Of a stretch of DNA of 64,000 nucleotides, positions 17,820 to 25,915 are shown piece after piece; within the stretch, counting starts at the first letter, position 1; each line of letters begins with the position of its first letter. The stretch comes from an uncultured Kordia sp. (GTDB taxonomy: Bacteria > Bacteroidota > Bacteroidia > Flavobacteriales > Flavobacteriaceae). Under the pieces are notes generated by a model. That model did not search any database and had not been told where the DNA came from. It was given only the letters and a program-made list of their open reading frames with translations. A program made the translations under genes and the position numbers. The DNA lies in the NCBI RefSeq assembly GCF_947489565.1, contig NZ_CANLEA010000001.1, positions 496,001 to 560,000 on the forward strand, read 5' to 3'.

Positions 17820-19220
17820 ATGAGATATATTTTTCTGTTACTTGTATTTCTTTTCAGTAGAAATGTCATGGCGCAAGTGGACAATCCGTTAGATTCTATC
17901 ATGTCTTTAGATGAATATTTGGGTTATGTAAAAACCTATCATCCAATTGTAAAACAAGCAAATTTGATCATTAACGAAAGTGAAGCAAAATTGCTAAAAG
18001 CGCGTGGTGCGTTTGATCCGAAATTGGAAGTCGATTACGATCGTAAAAAATTCAAAAACACAGAATATTACGACAAACTCAATGCTACGTTTAAAATTCC
18101 AACTTGGTATGGTGTTGAATTCAAAGCAAATTTTGAGGAAAACACAGGCGAATTTCTAAATCCAGAATTCAATGTGCCAACAGATGGTTTGTACAGCGCA
18201 GGAGTTTCTGTTTCTCTGGCAAAAGGATTGTTGATGAATGAGCGAATGGCAATGCTAAAACAAGCAAAACTATTTACACAACAAGCACAAGCCGATCAGC
18301 AGTTATTGGTCAATGAAATTTTATATGAAGCTTCTATAACGTATTTCAAATGGTTAAAATCGTTCCGAAATCGTGAAGTATACCAATCGTTTCTGTCCAA
18401 TGCGCAATTGCGTTTCAACGGAATCAAGAAAAGTTACCGCGAAGGAGAAAAAGCAGCTATTGATACGCTAGAAGCACGTTTAACGCTCAACACGCGAAAA
18501 CTCGATTTAGAAAAAGCACGCATCAAGTATATAAAGTTGTCGTTGGAATTGTCTAACTTTTTATGGTTGAATAATGATACGCCGGTAGAATTGCGTCCAT
18601 CAATTCGTCCAGATATTGACACGTTCAATCGTATTGACGAAGTTTTAAATGTTACAGGTTTTGATCGTGCGGATTTTGATGTAGAAGCACATCCAAAAAT
18701 TCAATCGTTGAACTTAAAATATGAAAGTCTATTGCTCAATAAACGTTTAAAGCAAAATAATTTATTGCCAAAAATAGACTTGCAATATAACTTTTTGACG
18801 CAAACGCCCGATGAAACGGGAACGTTCAATACGCAGAATTACAAAGCTGGATTAAACATCAGTTTTCCATTATTCTTACGAAAAGAACGTGGAGACTTGC
18901 GTTTGGCAAAATTAAAACTGCAAGATGTAGAATTTGAACGCACAACAACACGTGTAAATTTGAAAAACAAAATTGATGCGGTAACACAAGAAATAGAATC
19001 CTATCAAATTCAAAATCAACTTACGCAAGAATTGGTAGATGATTATGAAGTCATGTTAAAAGCGGAAGAGCGTAAATTCTTTTTGGGAGAAAGCTCATTG
19101 TTCTTAGTCAATTCGCGCGAAGCAAAATTGATTGAAAACACAATAAAAGCGATTGACTTAGAAAATAAATACTTTACCACCAAAGCTAATTTATTCAACA
19201 TTATGGCGAATATGTTATAA
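17820..19220 (+). CDS. TolC-family outer membrane efflux/secretion channel
   Basis: A 466-residue protein with a signal peptide ending NVMAQ (about residue 19) and two repeated TolC-type helical domains, visible as long heptad-like stretches (ALRPS region apart) with QLLVNEILYEASITYFKWLK and LTQELVDDYEVMLKAEERKF. It would form the outer-membrane exit duct for the ABC/HlyD pair encoded just upstream (2-bp gap). The exported substrate is not known; a GG-leader peptide gene lies convergently 112 bp beyond its stop. A terminator ends the operon. Confidence 0.9.
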   Translation: MRYIFLLLVFLFSRNVMAQVDNPLDSIMSLDEYLGYVKTYHPIVKQANLIINESEAKLLKARGAFDPKLEVDYDRKKFKNTEYYDKLNATFKIPTWYGVEFKANFEENTGEFLNPEFNVPTDGLYSAGVSVSLAKGLLMNERMAMLKQAKLFTQQAQADQQLLVNEILYEASITYFKWLKSFRNREVYQSFLSNAQLRFNGIKKSYREGEKAAIDTLEARLTLNTRKLDLEKARIKYIKLSLELSNFLWLNNDTPVELRPSIRPDIDTFNRIDEVLNVTGFDRADFDVEAHPKIQSLNLKYESLLLNKRLKQNNLLPKIDLQYNFLTQTPDETGTFNTQNYKAGLNISFPLFLRKERGDLRLAKLKLQDVEFERTTTRVNLKNKIDAVTQEIESYQIQNQLTQELVDDYEVMLKAEERKFFLGESSLFLVNSREAKLIENTIKAIDLENKYFTTKANLFNIMANML

Positions 19221-19245
19221 TGATATAAATAAAAAAATTGCAAAT

Positions 19246-19275
19246 AAAATCCCAGTCGCACAACTGGGATTTTTT
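19246..19275 (+). terminator. Terminator of the ABC-HlyD-TolC operon
   Basis: A 10-bp stem (AAATCCCAGT at 19247-19256 with ACTGGGATTT at 19263-19272), 6-nt loop, T run. Confidence 0.92.
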
Positions 19276-19332
19276 ACTTTCATAATAATCGGATTGTATA
19301 CACCTTTTCTTTTTTAGTTAAAAGATTTTATA

Positions 19333-19533
19333 TCAATCGTTTTGGCATAAGTCAGTAGGAACTTGATTGCACTTAGTTTTTGGTTTTGTCTTTGTGCCAC
19401 AACCAGCCGCAGAGGGAAATTCAAAACTTCCTCCAGTTGGATCTGTTCCTCCAGTAATTTCATCTAGTTTAACTAATGTTGCAATACTAATTTTTTGTAA
19501 CTCTAATTGCTTTTTTTCGTTTGTTTTACGCAT
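19333..19533 (-). CDS. GG-leader natural-product (lanthipeptide-like) precursor peptide
   Basis: A 66-residue peptide from the ATG at 19531-19533; an in-frame TTG two codons earlier is less likely. The leader reads KKQLELQKISIATLVKLDEITGG, given here in part as LELQKISIATL and DEITGG. This is the L-x-L-x-K-x-[ST]-I pattern with a double-glycine site seen in Bacteroidota class I lanthipeptide and related precursors. The core after GG has 37 residues with three Cys and many Thr/Ser. No lanthionine synthetase or C39 peptidase is adjacent. It is 119 bp downstream of a same-strand TPR-AraC regulator and convergent with an ABC/HlyD/TolC operon, which could export it (inference). Confidence 0.6.
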   Translation of the reverse strand: MRKTNEKKQLELQKISIATLVKLDEITGGTDPTGGSFEFPSAAGCGTKTKPKTKCNQVPTDLCQND

Positions 19534-19658
19534 GGTCAAAAATTTTATGATTTAGCATAAAAGTATTACAAGTTTTAGGGGTTTTATGTATAATTTTTAG
19601 TGTCCTTTGTACAATTTATAAATTGCATGTGTTTTTATAATGTATAATTATAAGGCTT

Positions 19659-21398
19659 TTATGCTTTTTCAAGTTGTCGTATAAAGTCAGAAGGTTTAAT
19701 TCCTGTTTTTCGTTTAAACGCTCTTGCAAATGATTGCGAATTATTAAAACCAACTTCTAGTGCAATTGCTTTAATAGTATACAAATGAAAATGCTTGTCA
19801 GACTGAATTTTTTCAATAGCATAATCAACGCGTAAATCATTTAAATACTCTGCAAACTTTTTGTTTTTGTAGGTATTGATAACTTTAGATAAGTATGCGG
19901 AATTTGTTTTAAATTGTTTTGATAAACTAGGGAGTGTTATGTCTGATTTAATATAAGTATGTTCTGTTTCAAAATTATTTAAAGATGAAAGTAAGTGATC
20001 AATGATATCATCTGCCAAACCTATTTTTTGGACTTCTTCATTGGCAATCTCTATAGGTTTTTTCTTTGTCTTTTGTGTTTTTTCATGATTCTTTACAAAT
20101 TCCTGAAAACGCTTTTTAATTTGTCTTTGTTTGATGTAAAAAGCAGCTAATGCAAGCATGAAAACGATAAAAACGATCCAAAAAATAATCATAAATGTGG
20201 TGTATTTTTTGTCTTTCCGATTCAGTGCTTCATTCAATTCTTTTTGTTTCTCCAGTAAATCTCTACGATCAAATGTTTTTATAATTTTATTACTCAACGA
20301 TCTGTAATCTTCATTATGAGCATCATAGGCAAGCAGTGCTTTTTCAATATATGTAACTTCATTCACTTGATCATTGATTGTTTTGTAATAACTAGACAAC
20401 GCTTTATAGCTCTCCATTAAATTCATTGAAAAATTATAAGGATGCATGGTAAAAACAGAATCTACTTTTCTGTAATACCTAATGGCTTTTTCCTTTTCTT
20501 GTAAGGAATCGTAGGCTTTTGCAGTATAAAACAATCCATTCATAATAACTCGTTTTGGGATGTCTTCTCCCAAAGAATCAATGACGCTATTTATAAGTGC
20601 AATTGTTTTTCGATATTTTCTTTGATGGAAATTAATAATACCTTCATTCAATATAAAAGGTTTAATATATTGTTTATCTAATTTTTGTGCTAAATGATGC
20701 CCCGCAATATTGTATTTTACAGCAGAATCTAACACACGAGTTTCTATATAAATATCTGCAAGCGAAAAGTGAGAATGTAAAAAATCAAATTCGTCTCTAT
20801 TAGGATCATTCAATTCATAATCATAACATTCTTTAAAAATATTCAATGCTTCGTCATATAGTTCTAAATGCCTTTTTAAAATTCCTATATTATGTTTATT
20901 AACATATACTAACTCTACATTATTATTGGCTTCTGCATATTCAATAGCTTTCAAATGATTTTCTAAAGCATCTTTATAATTGCCTTTTTCTGAAAAAATG
21001 GCGCCTTTATATGTAAACAAAATAGCTGGATAACGCGCATTTTTTAAATCCTTACTCGTCTCAATAGCTTTATCGTAAAAAATGAAACTCTTCTTATAAT
21101 TATGATTGTGTGCAAATCCTAACAGTTCATATCCTTTGGTCATTTCCAACCGATTATTATTCTTGGTAGCTTTTGCTACGTATGATTTGGCATACACAAA
21201 TCGACGTATTGAATCTTTTCGGTCAGAATTAAACGCAGCTCTCAATTCTTTATATGATTTAGATTGAAGCGAATCGGGAATTACAAATTCAAAACCTTCC
21301 TGCGCAAAAGAAACAGCGCAGAATAAAAGAAGTGTTGAGGGAAGCAATGTATTTTTCAACAAAAGAGAAAAGCACTTGCACGTAAAATTAATTATCAT
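19659..21398 (-). CDS. TPR-membrane-AraC hybrid transcription regulator
   Basis: A 579-residue protein with a signal-like N terminus (LLLFCAVSFAQ), TPR repeats in residues about 60-360, one TM helix at about 400-420 (MIIFWIVFIVFMLALAAFYI), and a cytoplasmic AraC-type DNA-binding domain at about 480-575. The second helix-turn-helix is clear in IKAIALEVGFNNSQSFARAF and GIKPSDFIRQL. This layout places a periplasmic sensing part and a cytoplasmic DNA-binding part in one chain, a common Bacteroidota arrangement. It is upstream of, and co-oriented with, the GG-leader peptide gene, which is its obvious candidate target (inference). Confidence 0.88.
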   Translation of the reverse strand: MIINFTCKCFSLLLKNTLLPSTLLLFCAVSFAQEGFEFVIPDSLQSKSYKELRAAFNSDRKDSIRRFVYAKSYVAKATKNNNRLEMTKGYELLGFAHNHNYKKSFIFYDKAIETSKDLKNARYPAILFTYKGAIFSEKGNYKDALENHLKAIEYAEANNNVELVYVNKHNIGILKRHLELYDEALNIFKECYDYELNDPNRDEFDFLHSHFSLADIYIETRVLDSAVKYNIAGHHLAQKLDKQYIKPFILNEGIINFHQRKYRKTIALINSVIDSLGEDIPKRVIMNGLFYTAKAYDSLQEKEKAIRYYRKVDSVFTMHPYNFSMNLMESYKALSSYYKTINDQVNEVTYIEKALLAYDAHNEDYRSLSNKIIKTFDRRDLLEKQKELNEALNRKDKKYTTFMIIFWIVFIVFMLALAAFYIKQRQIKKRFQEFVKNHEKTQKTKKKPIEIANEEVQKIGLADDIIDHLLSSLNNFETEHTYIKSDITLPSLSKQFKTNSAYLSKVINTYKNKKFAEYLNDLRVDYAIEKIQSDKHFHLYTIKAIALEVGFNNSQSFARAFKRKTGIKPSDFIRQLEKA

Positions 21399-21714
21399 TC
21401 AGGTAGTTGTCGTAATATTATGTGAATCGGCTCTGCTTAAATATAGTAGTTTTTTACTTAAAAAGTCGATTTAAACTCACATAAATCGTAGAAATAAATA
21501 GATGTATGAATTTATAAATTGATAGTTGCAATTCATAAAAAGCAAAATACAACACTTTTCTAGCTGCAAATTCAATCTTACTTTTATCCTGTTGCAACGC
21601 TTCATCTGCACTGTATAATATATAAAAGTGCATGTTGAAAATTAAGGAGTTATTCGGAAAATCCTAAGTTCTACACAGAACAAAAGAGTACGAAAAACCA
21701 AAAATTCAATTATT
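21399..21714. other. Divergent intergenic region between the TPR-AraC gene and the lipoprotein gene
   Basis: A 316-bp stretch with no gene. It holds an inverted repeat TGCACT-N14-AGTGCA at 21607-21632, about 85 bp before the lipoprotein start. No clean TAnnTTTG box is evident. Confidence 0.5.
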
Positions 21715-23094
21715 ATGAAAATAAAGCATATAAAAATAGTATTCTTATCACTATTAATTATAGGTCTTCATTCTTGTTCTAAAGATGAAGCTTTCGATGG
21801 GGAAAACGATCCAATAGCATTAGATCAAATAGATGTCAGTAAACAATCCATAGAAGATCAGGCGTTATTTGAATATGCACGATTAATGTCTGTTGCAATT
21901 CAAAAACATGCAAATATGAATAATTTGCTACAAGAAGAAGCAATACGATTACAAAGACGTGGATATTACGAGCAAGAATTTTTTGTAGGAATGCAGGGGA
22001 AGTCCGAAATGAAAGGTTTTGCAGGGAAATCATTAAATCAAATCATAGCGAATGTTGACGAAGCTAAATCCAATGTTAATATAAAAGAGTTTTTAAATGT
22101 AAATCCAGGAATGTCAGTATTATTGGCTGGAGACAGACGTACAGAAGAATTCTCTAATCGTGTATATGTAGATAATGGCTTTGACGACGGTAATCCAAAT
22201 GAAGTTGTGCATTACTATGAAAATGGAGTAATGCATAGTGAATTATTATCTGTAGAGCGATATAAAAAGTCGTTTGTAGTGCGTATCAGTGAAGTATATA
22301 TGGGAGTTGCATCGGGTTCACTTGACAAATCAGATAAAGCTAGTACTGTATTATTTACTTATGACGATGGAAGATCGGTTGTCGTAAATGCAGGATCTAT
22401 AGAAACGGTAAATTCCAAGCTTTTAGAAAATGAAGATCCATTTTTAGATGGAATTGATGATGATGATGATGTAATTTTTCCAGGTGACGGAGGTTACCCA
22501 GGTGGAGGTTCTACAGGAGGCGGTTCTACAGGAGGTGGAACAGGAAATCCACCATGTGCAGAAGATTGTGAGCGTGACTGTGAAGATGGAACAGAAAATT
22601 TATGGCGTTTTAGAACAACAAACGATTATGATGGATTCTTAGCCGGAAAAGGTGAGTGGTTCTTCGTAATTATATGGGCAGATGGAGCTAATTACACTAT
22701 TGAAAATGGTGCGGTGGTAACATCAGGGTCGGCATTAAGTTACCTACGCACAGGTCAAATAACAAAAGTAACTGGTGACGATACTTGGTTTTATCCAAAT
22801 TTTAGCTCCATCATTTGGGATCCTCATGTAAGCGCTACAAATCCAAAGCCAGATGGAAATCGTATGAAAGTAGCATGTTTTGAATCTGATGGAGGACGTA
22901 CAAAAAGCTTTGAAACAAAGTTGAGCTTTAAAGTATTTGATCTTATTGATGTAGAATTACCAATTAATTTTACCATTAACAGAGGTGATGACTTTATCGG
23001 AGAATATATAGTGGAATATTGCCATGATATAGGTTCTGGAGGATTTATTTATCATCCAGCAGCAGCGGTTGATGTACAACACAATGAAAGATAA
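21715..23094 (+). CDS. Uncharacterised lipoprotein with Gly/Ser-rich linker
   Basis: A 459-residue protein with a lipoprotein leader (LLIIGLHSCSKDEAF, Cys at about residue 21). An N-terminal domain of about 230 residues is followed by an Asp run (DGIDDDDDV) and a flexible GGGSTGGGSTGGG linker near residue 255-275. A Cys-rich hinge (CAEDCERDCEDG) comes next, then a C-terminal domain of about 170 residues that ends in a conserved-looking YIVEYCHDIGSGG. I do not recognise either domain. It is probably displayed on the outer membrane. It is transcribed divergently from the TPR-AraC regulator, which may control it. A strong terminator follows. Confidence 0.75.
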   Translation: MKIKHIKIVFLSLLIIGLHSCSKDEAFDGENDPIALDQIDVSKQSIEDQALFEYARLMSVAIQKHANMNNLLQEEAIRLQRRGYYEQEFFVGMQGKSEMKGFAGKSLNQIIANVDEAKSNVNIKEFLNVNPGMSVLLAGDRRTEEFSNRVYVDNGFDDGNPNEVVHYYENGVMHSELLSVERYKKSFVVRISEVYMGVASGSLDKSDKASTVLFTYDDGRSVVVNAGSIETVNSKLLENEDPFLDGIDDDDDVIFPGDGGYPGGGSTGGGSTGGGTGNPPCAEDCERDCEDGTENLWRFRTTNDYDGFLAGKGEWFFVIIWADGANYTIENGAVVTSGSALSYLRTGQITKVTGDDTWFYPNFSSIIWDPHVSATNPKPDGNRMKVACFESDGGRTKSFETKLSFKVFDLIDVELPINFTINRGDDFIGEYIVEYCHDIGSGGFIYHPAAAVDVQHNER

Positions 23095-23116
23095 AACAAA
23101 AAGGGTTTTTTAGGGT

Positions 23117-23163
23117 AAAAGCTGTTCGATGCGTAGTTTACAATTCGAACAGCTTTCTTTTTA
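23117..23163 (+). terminator. Terminator after the linker lipoprotein gene
   Basis: Stem AAAGCTGTTCGA (from 23118) pairs with TCGAACAGCTTT (23145-23156), followed by T-rich DNA. Confidence 0.88.
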
Positions 23164-23181
23164 TTTCAATAATTCGGTTTT

Positions 23182-24006
23182 TTAAATCTTAAATGTAATC
23201 ACAGGACGCAACGAATGATTTACCAAATCTTCGCTAATACTTCCGTTAAAAAAATGCGCCAATCCTTGTCTTCCATGTGTGCTCATTCCAATTAAATCTG
23301 CATTAATAGCACGCGAAAAATTCAAAATTCCTGTTTCAATCTTATTATCATTATAAATATGCAATTCATGATCGCCAAGTTCTTCAAACTCTTCAATAAA
23401 GGCATCCATCTTCTTCTGAGCAGCTTCTGTAGTAACAAAACGGTTTGGAGTATTTACAAACAGTAAATGCAGTTTCGCATGAAAACTATTTGCAAAATCA
23501 ATGGCTTGTTCAAATACCAATTTCTGATCTTCTGAAAAATCGGAAGCAAACACAAAATTAGCAACTGTAAAATCTTCAATTTGATTCTTAATCACCAAAA
23601 CAGGCGCATCTGCTGTACGTACCACTTTTTCAGTATTTGAGCCAATAAACATTTCCTTCAAGCCAGAAGCGCCACTTGAGCCCATAACTACAAGGTCAAT
23701 TTCGTGCTGACGAATTGCTTGTGTAATTCCATCAAATGCTTTGTGCGTTTCCACGGTAATTTCGACATTAATATCTTTCATAAAATCTTGCGCCATTGTT
23801 TTTTCAAAACGTTCGTGGGCAATTTTCATAAATAACAATTGTTCTGGGACGTTTAAGTTGGTGTCGCCAGATAAAAAATGCGAAGGCATTTCTAACATAT
23901 GCATCAAATAAATAGTGGCATCGTTCTGTTTTGCCAAAGAAGCGGCAACTTTCAATGCGTATTCAGCTTGGTCTGAAAAATCGGTTGGAAGTAGAATTTT
24001 TTTCAT
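23182..24006 (-). CDS. Tandem universal stress protein (two UspA domains)
   Basis: A 274-residue cytoplasmic protein made of two UspA folds (about 1-140 and 150-274). The first carries a GSSGASGLKEMFIGSNTEKVV loop of the ATP-binding G-2x-G-9x-G(S/T) type; the second has MSTHGRQGLAHFFNGSISE. Both nucleotide loops look preserved, so it probably binds ATP. Such proteins appear in stress and energy-limited cells; the specific role is unknown. It is a single gene divergent from the rimP operon, whose promoter lies in the shared 150-bp region. Confidence 0.9.
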   Translation of the reverse strand: MKKILLPTDFSDQAEYALKVAASLAKQNDATIYLMHMLEMPSHFLSGDTNLNVPEQLLFMKIAHERFEKTMAQDFMKDINVEITVETHKAFDGITQAIRQHEIDLVVMGSSGASGLKEMFIGSNTEKVVRTADAPVLVIKNQIEDFTVANFVFASDFSEDQKLVFEQAIDFANSFHAKLHLLFVNTPNRFVTTEAAQKKMDAFIEEFEELGDHELHIYNDNKIETGILNFSRAINADLIGMSTHGRQGLAHFFNGSISEDLVNHSLRPVITFKI

Positions 24007-24087
24007 TCAGAATAGATTTTTGGATGTTCACTAAAGTTACAAATAAAAACCTTTGGATGAATAGTTTTTAAGATTAGAAAAAATGTG

Positions 24088-24095
24088 TATATTTG
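24088..24095 (+). promoter_or_regulatory. -7 box of the rimP-nusA-infB operon
   Basis: TATATTTG followed by CA is a full TAnnTTTG match, 72 bp before the preferred rimP ATG. No TTTG at the right spacing was found. Confidence 0.6.
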
Positions 24096-24124
24096 CACCG
24101 TTATAAGAAGTTAAGACTAAAAAT

Positions 24125-24149
24125 GAGGGGGCGTGAAGTCCCCTCTTTT
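24125..24149 (+). terminator. Terminator-like hairpin in the rimP leader
   Basis: GAGGGG (24125-24130), a 9-nt loop, CCCCTC (24140-24145), then TTTT. It lies between the -7 box and the rimP ATG at 24160, so it would form in the untranslated leader and could act as an attenuator for the whole operon. Confidence 0.6.
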
Positions 24150-24159
24150 CATACTAAAA

Positions 24160-24624
24160 ATGTTTAAACAGAAAGTTACAAATTTATTACAAGAAGTACT
24201 AGAAGAAGAATCTTCGCTGTTCCTTATTTCTAAGGAAATCAAAGCAGGAAATAAGATTGTGATTGTGATTGACGGTGATAATGGCGTTACCTTGAGTGAC
24301 TGTATGAAAGTAAGTCGACACATCGAACATAATCTTGATAGAGAGGAAGAAGATTTCTCTCTAGAAGTATATTCTTCTGGAATTTCAGAAGGAATTACAC
24401 ACATTCGTCAATACAAGAAAAATGTGGGTAGAAAATTAGAAGTCATCGTGGAAGACAGTTCAAAAATAGAAGGTACACTAATTGCTGTTGATGATGAAAA
24501 AATTAAACTACAATGGAAAGCGCGTGAGCCAAAACCCATTGGAAAAGGTAAAGTGACGGTTCAAAAAGAACAAGAAATACCTTATGAAAATATTGTAAAA
24601 GCTAAAGTTATGGTAACATTTTAA
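24160..24624 (+). CDS. rimP: Ribosome maturation factor RimP
   Basis: A 154-residue protein from the ATG at 24160. An upstream in-frame ATG at 24133 lies inside the leader hairpin and adds nine non-conserved residues, so I reject it. Typical RimP features are LFLISKEIKAGNKIVIVIDGDNG and the conserved VSRHIEHNLDREEEDFSLEVYSSG, followed by a C-terminal SH3-like domain. RimP binds the 30S subunit and is needed for its late maturation. It leads an operon with nusA (13-bp gap) and infB, a conserved bacterial order that ties ribosome assembly, transcription elongation and translation initiation. Confidence 0.95.
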   Translation: MFKQKVTNLLQEVLEEESSLFLISKEIKAGNKIVIVIDGDNGVTLSDCMKVSRHIEHNLDREEEDFSLEVYSSGISEGITHIRQYKKNVGRKLEVIVEDSSKIEGTLIAVDDEKIKLQWKAREPKPIGKGKVTVQKEQEIPYENIVKAKVMVTF

Positions 24625-24637
24625 TTAAAGACATGTC

Positions 24638-25870
24638 ATGGAGAATCTAGCATTGATAGAGTCGTTTTCAGAGTTTAAGGACGACAAGCTAATAGATCGT
24701 GTAACGCTAATGGCGATATTAGAAGATGTTTTTAGAAATGCATTAAAAAAGAAATTTGGATCAGATGATAATTTTGACATCATTATAAATCCCGACAAAG
24801 GAGATTTAGAAATTTGGAGAAATAGAATTGTTGTAGCAGATGGAGAAGTAGAAGATTCTAATCAAGAAATAGAGTTGACAGCGGCAAGAGAAATTGAGCC
24901 TGACTTTGAAGTTGGAGAAGATGTATCTGAAGAAGTAAAATTAATTGACCTAGGGAGAAGAGCCATCTTAGCACTACGTCAAAACTTAATTTCAAAAATA
25001 CACGAACACGACAATACAACGATCTATAAACAATTTAAAGATCTAGTAGGAGATATATATACTGCAGAAGTACATCACATTAGACACAGAGCAGTAATTT
25101 TATTGGATGATGAAGGAAATGAAATCGTGTTGCCAAAAGAAAACCAAATTCCATCTGACTTTTTCCGTAAAGGAGAAAATGTAAGAGGAATTATTGATAG
25201 AGTAGACTTAAAAGGAAATAAGCCTATGATTGTCATGTCGAGAACAGCACCGGAATTCTTGGAAAAATTATTTGAACAAGAAATTCCTGAAGTTTTTGAC
25301 GGGTTAATTACAGTGAAAAAAGTAGTAAGAATTCCAGGTGAAAAAGCAAAAGTAGCTGTAGATTCTTATGATGATAGAATTGATCCAGTAGGAGCATGTG
25401 TGGGAATGAAAGGTTCTCGTATCCATGGGATCGTAAGAGAATTAGGGAACGAAAATATAGATGTAATTAATTACACAACTAACTTACAACTATACATAAC
25501 GCGTGCCTTAAGTCCGGCGAGAGTGAGTTCGTTAAAAATTAGCGAAGACACAAAGCGTGTAGAAGTGTTCTTAAAACCAGAAGAAGTTTCAAAGGCAATT
25601 GGAAAAGGTGGATTCAATATCCGATTAGCAGGACAACTTACAGGATATGAAATTGATGTATATCGTGAAGGTGTCGAAGAAGATGTTGAATTAACAGAAT
25701 TCTCTGATGAAATTGAAGCTTGGGTAATTGAAGAATTTAAGAAAATTGGTTTAGATACCGCTAAAAGTGTATTAGACCAAGAAATGGACTTCCTCGTTAA
25801 ACAAACAGATTTAGAGGAAGAAACTGTTGGCGAAGTCATTAGAATTCTAAAAGAAGAATTCGAAGATTAA
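24638..25870 (+). CDS. nusA: Transcription termination/antitermination factor NusA
   Basis: A 410-residue protein with the NusA N-terminal RNA-polymerase-binding domain (to about 130), an S1 domain (about 135-200), and two KH domains (about 235-375) with DPVGACVGMKGSRI and the KH signature AIGKGGFNIRLAGQLTGYEI. The C-terminal acidic repeats of enterobacterial NusA are absent, as is usual in Bacteroidota. It modulates pausing and termination by RNA polymerase. It lies between rimP and infB, all on one strand. Confidence 0.96.
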   Translation: MENLALIESFSEFKDDKLIDRVTLMAILEDVFRNALKKKFGSDDNFDIIINPDKGDLEIWRNRIVVADGEVEDSNQEIELTAAREIEPDFEVGEDVSEEVKLIDLGRRAILALRQNLISKIHEHDNTTIYKQFKDLVGDIYTAEVHHIRHRAVILLDDEGNEIVLPKENQIPSDFFRKGENVRGIIDRVDLKGNKPMIVMSRTAPEFLEKLFEQEIPEVFDGLITVKKVVRIPGEKAKVAVDSYDDRIDPVGACVGMKGSRIHGIVRELGNENIDVINYTTNLQLYITRALSPARVSSLKISEDTKRVEVFLKPEEVSKAIGKGGFNIRLAGQLTGYEIDVYREGVEEDVELTEFSDEIEAWVIEEFKKIGLDTAKSVLDQEMDFLVKQTDLEEETVGEVIRILKEEFED

Positions 25871-25915
25871 AAAGCAGTTTTTTATTTAAAAAGAGGGTAA
25901 AATTTAAAATAGCTT

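Noticed and set aside
22450-22560. Possible short tandem repeat or CRISPR-like array
   Set aside because: The repetition encodes the GGGST protein linker in frame; there are no spacers. No CRISPR array is visible in the window.
24133-24159. Upstream ATG for rimP
   Set aside because: It lies in the leader hairpin and adds residues not typical of RimP.
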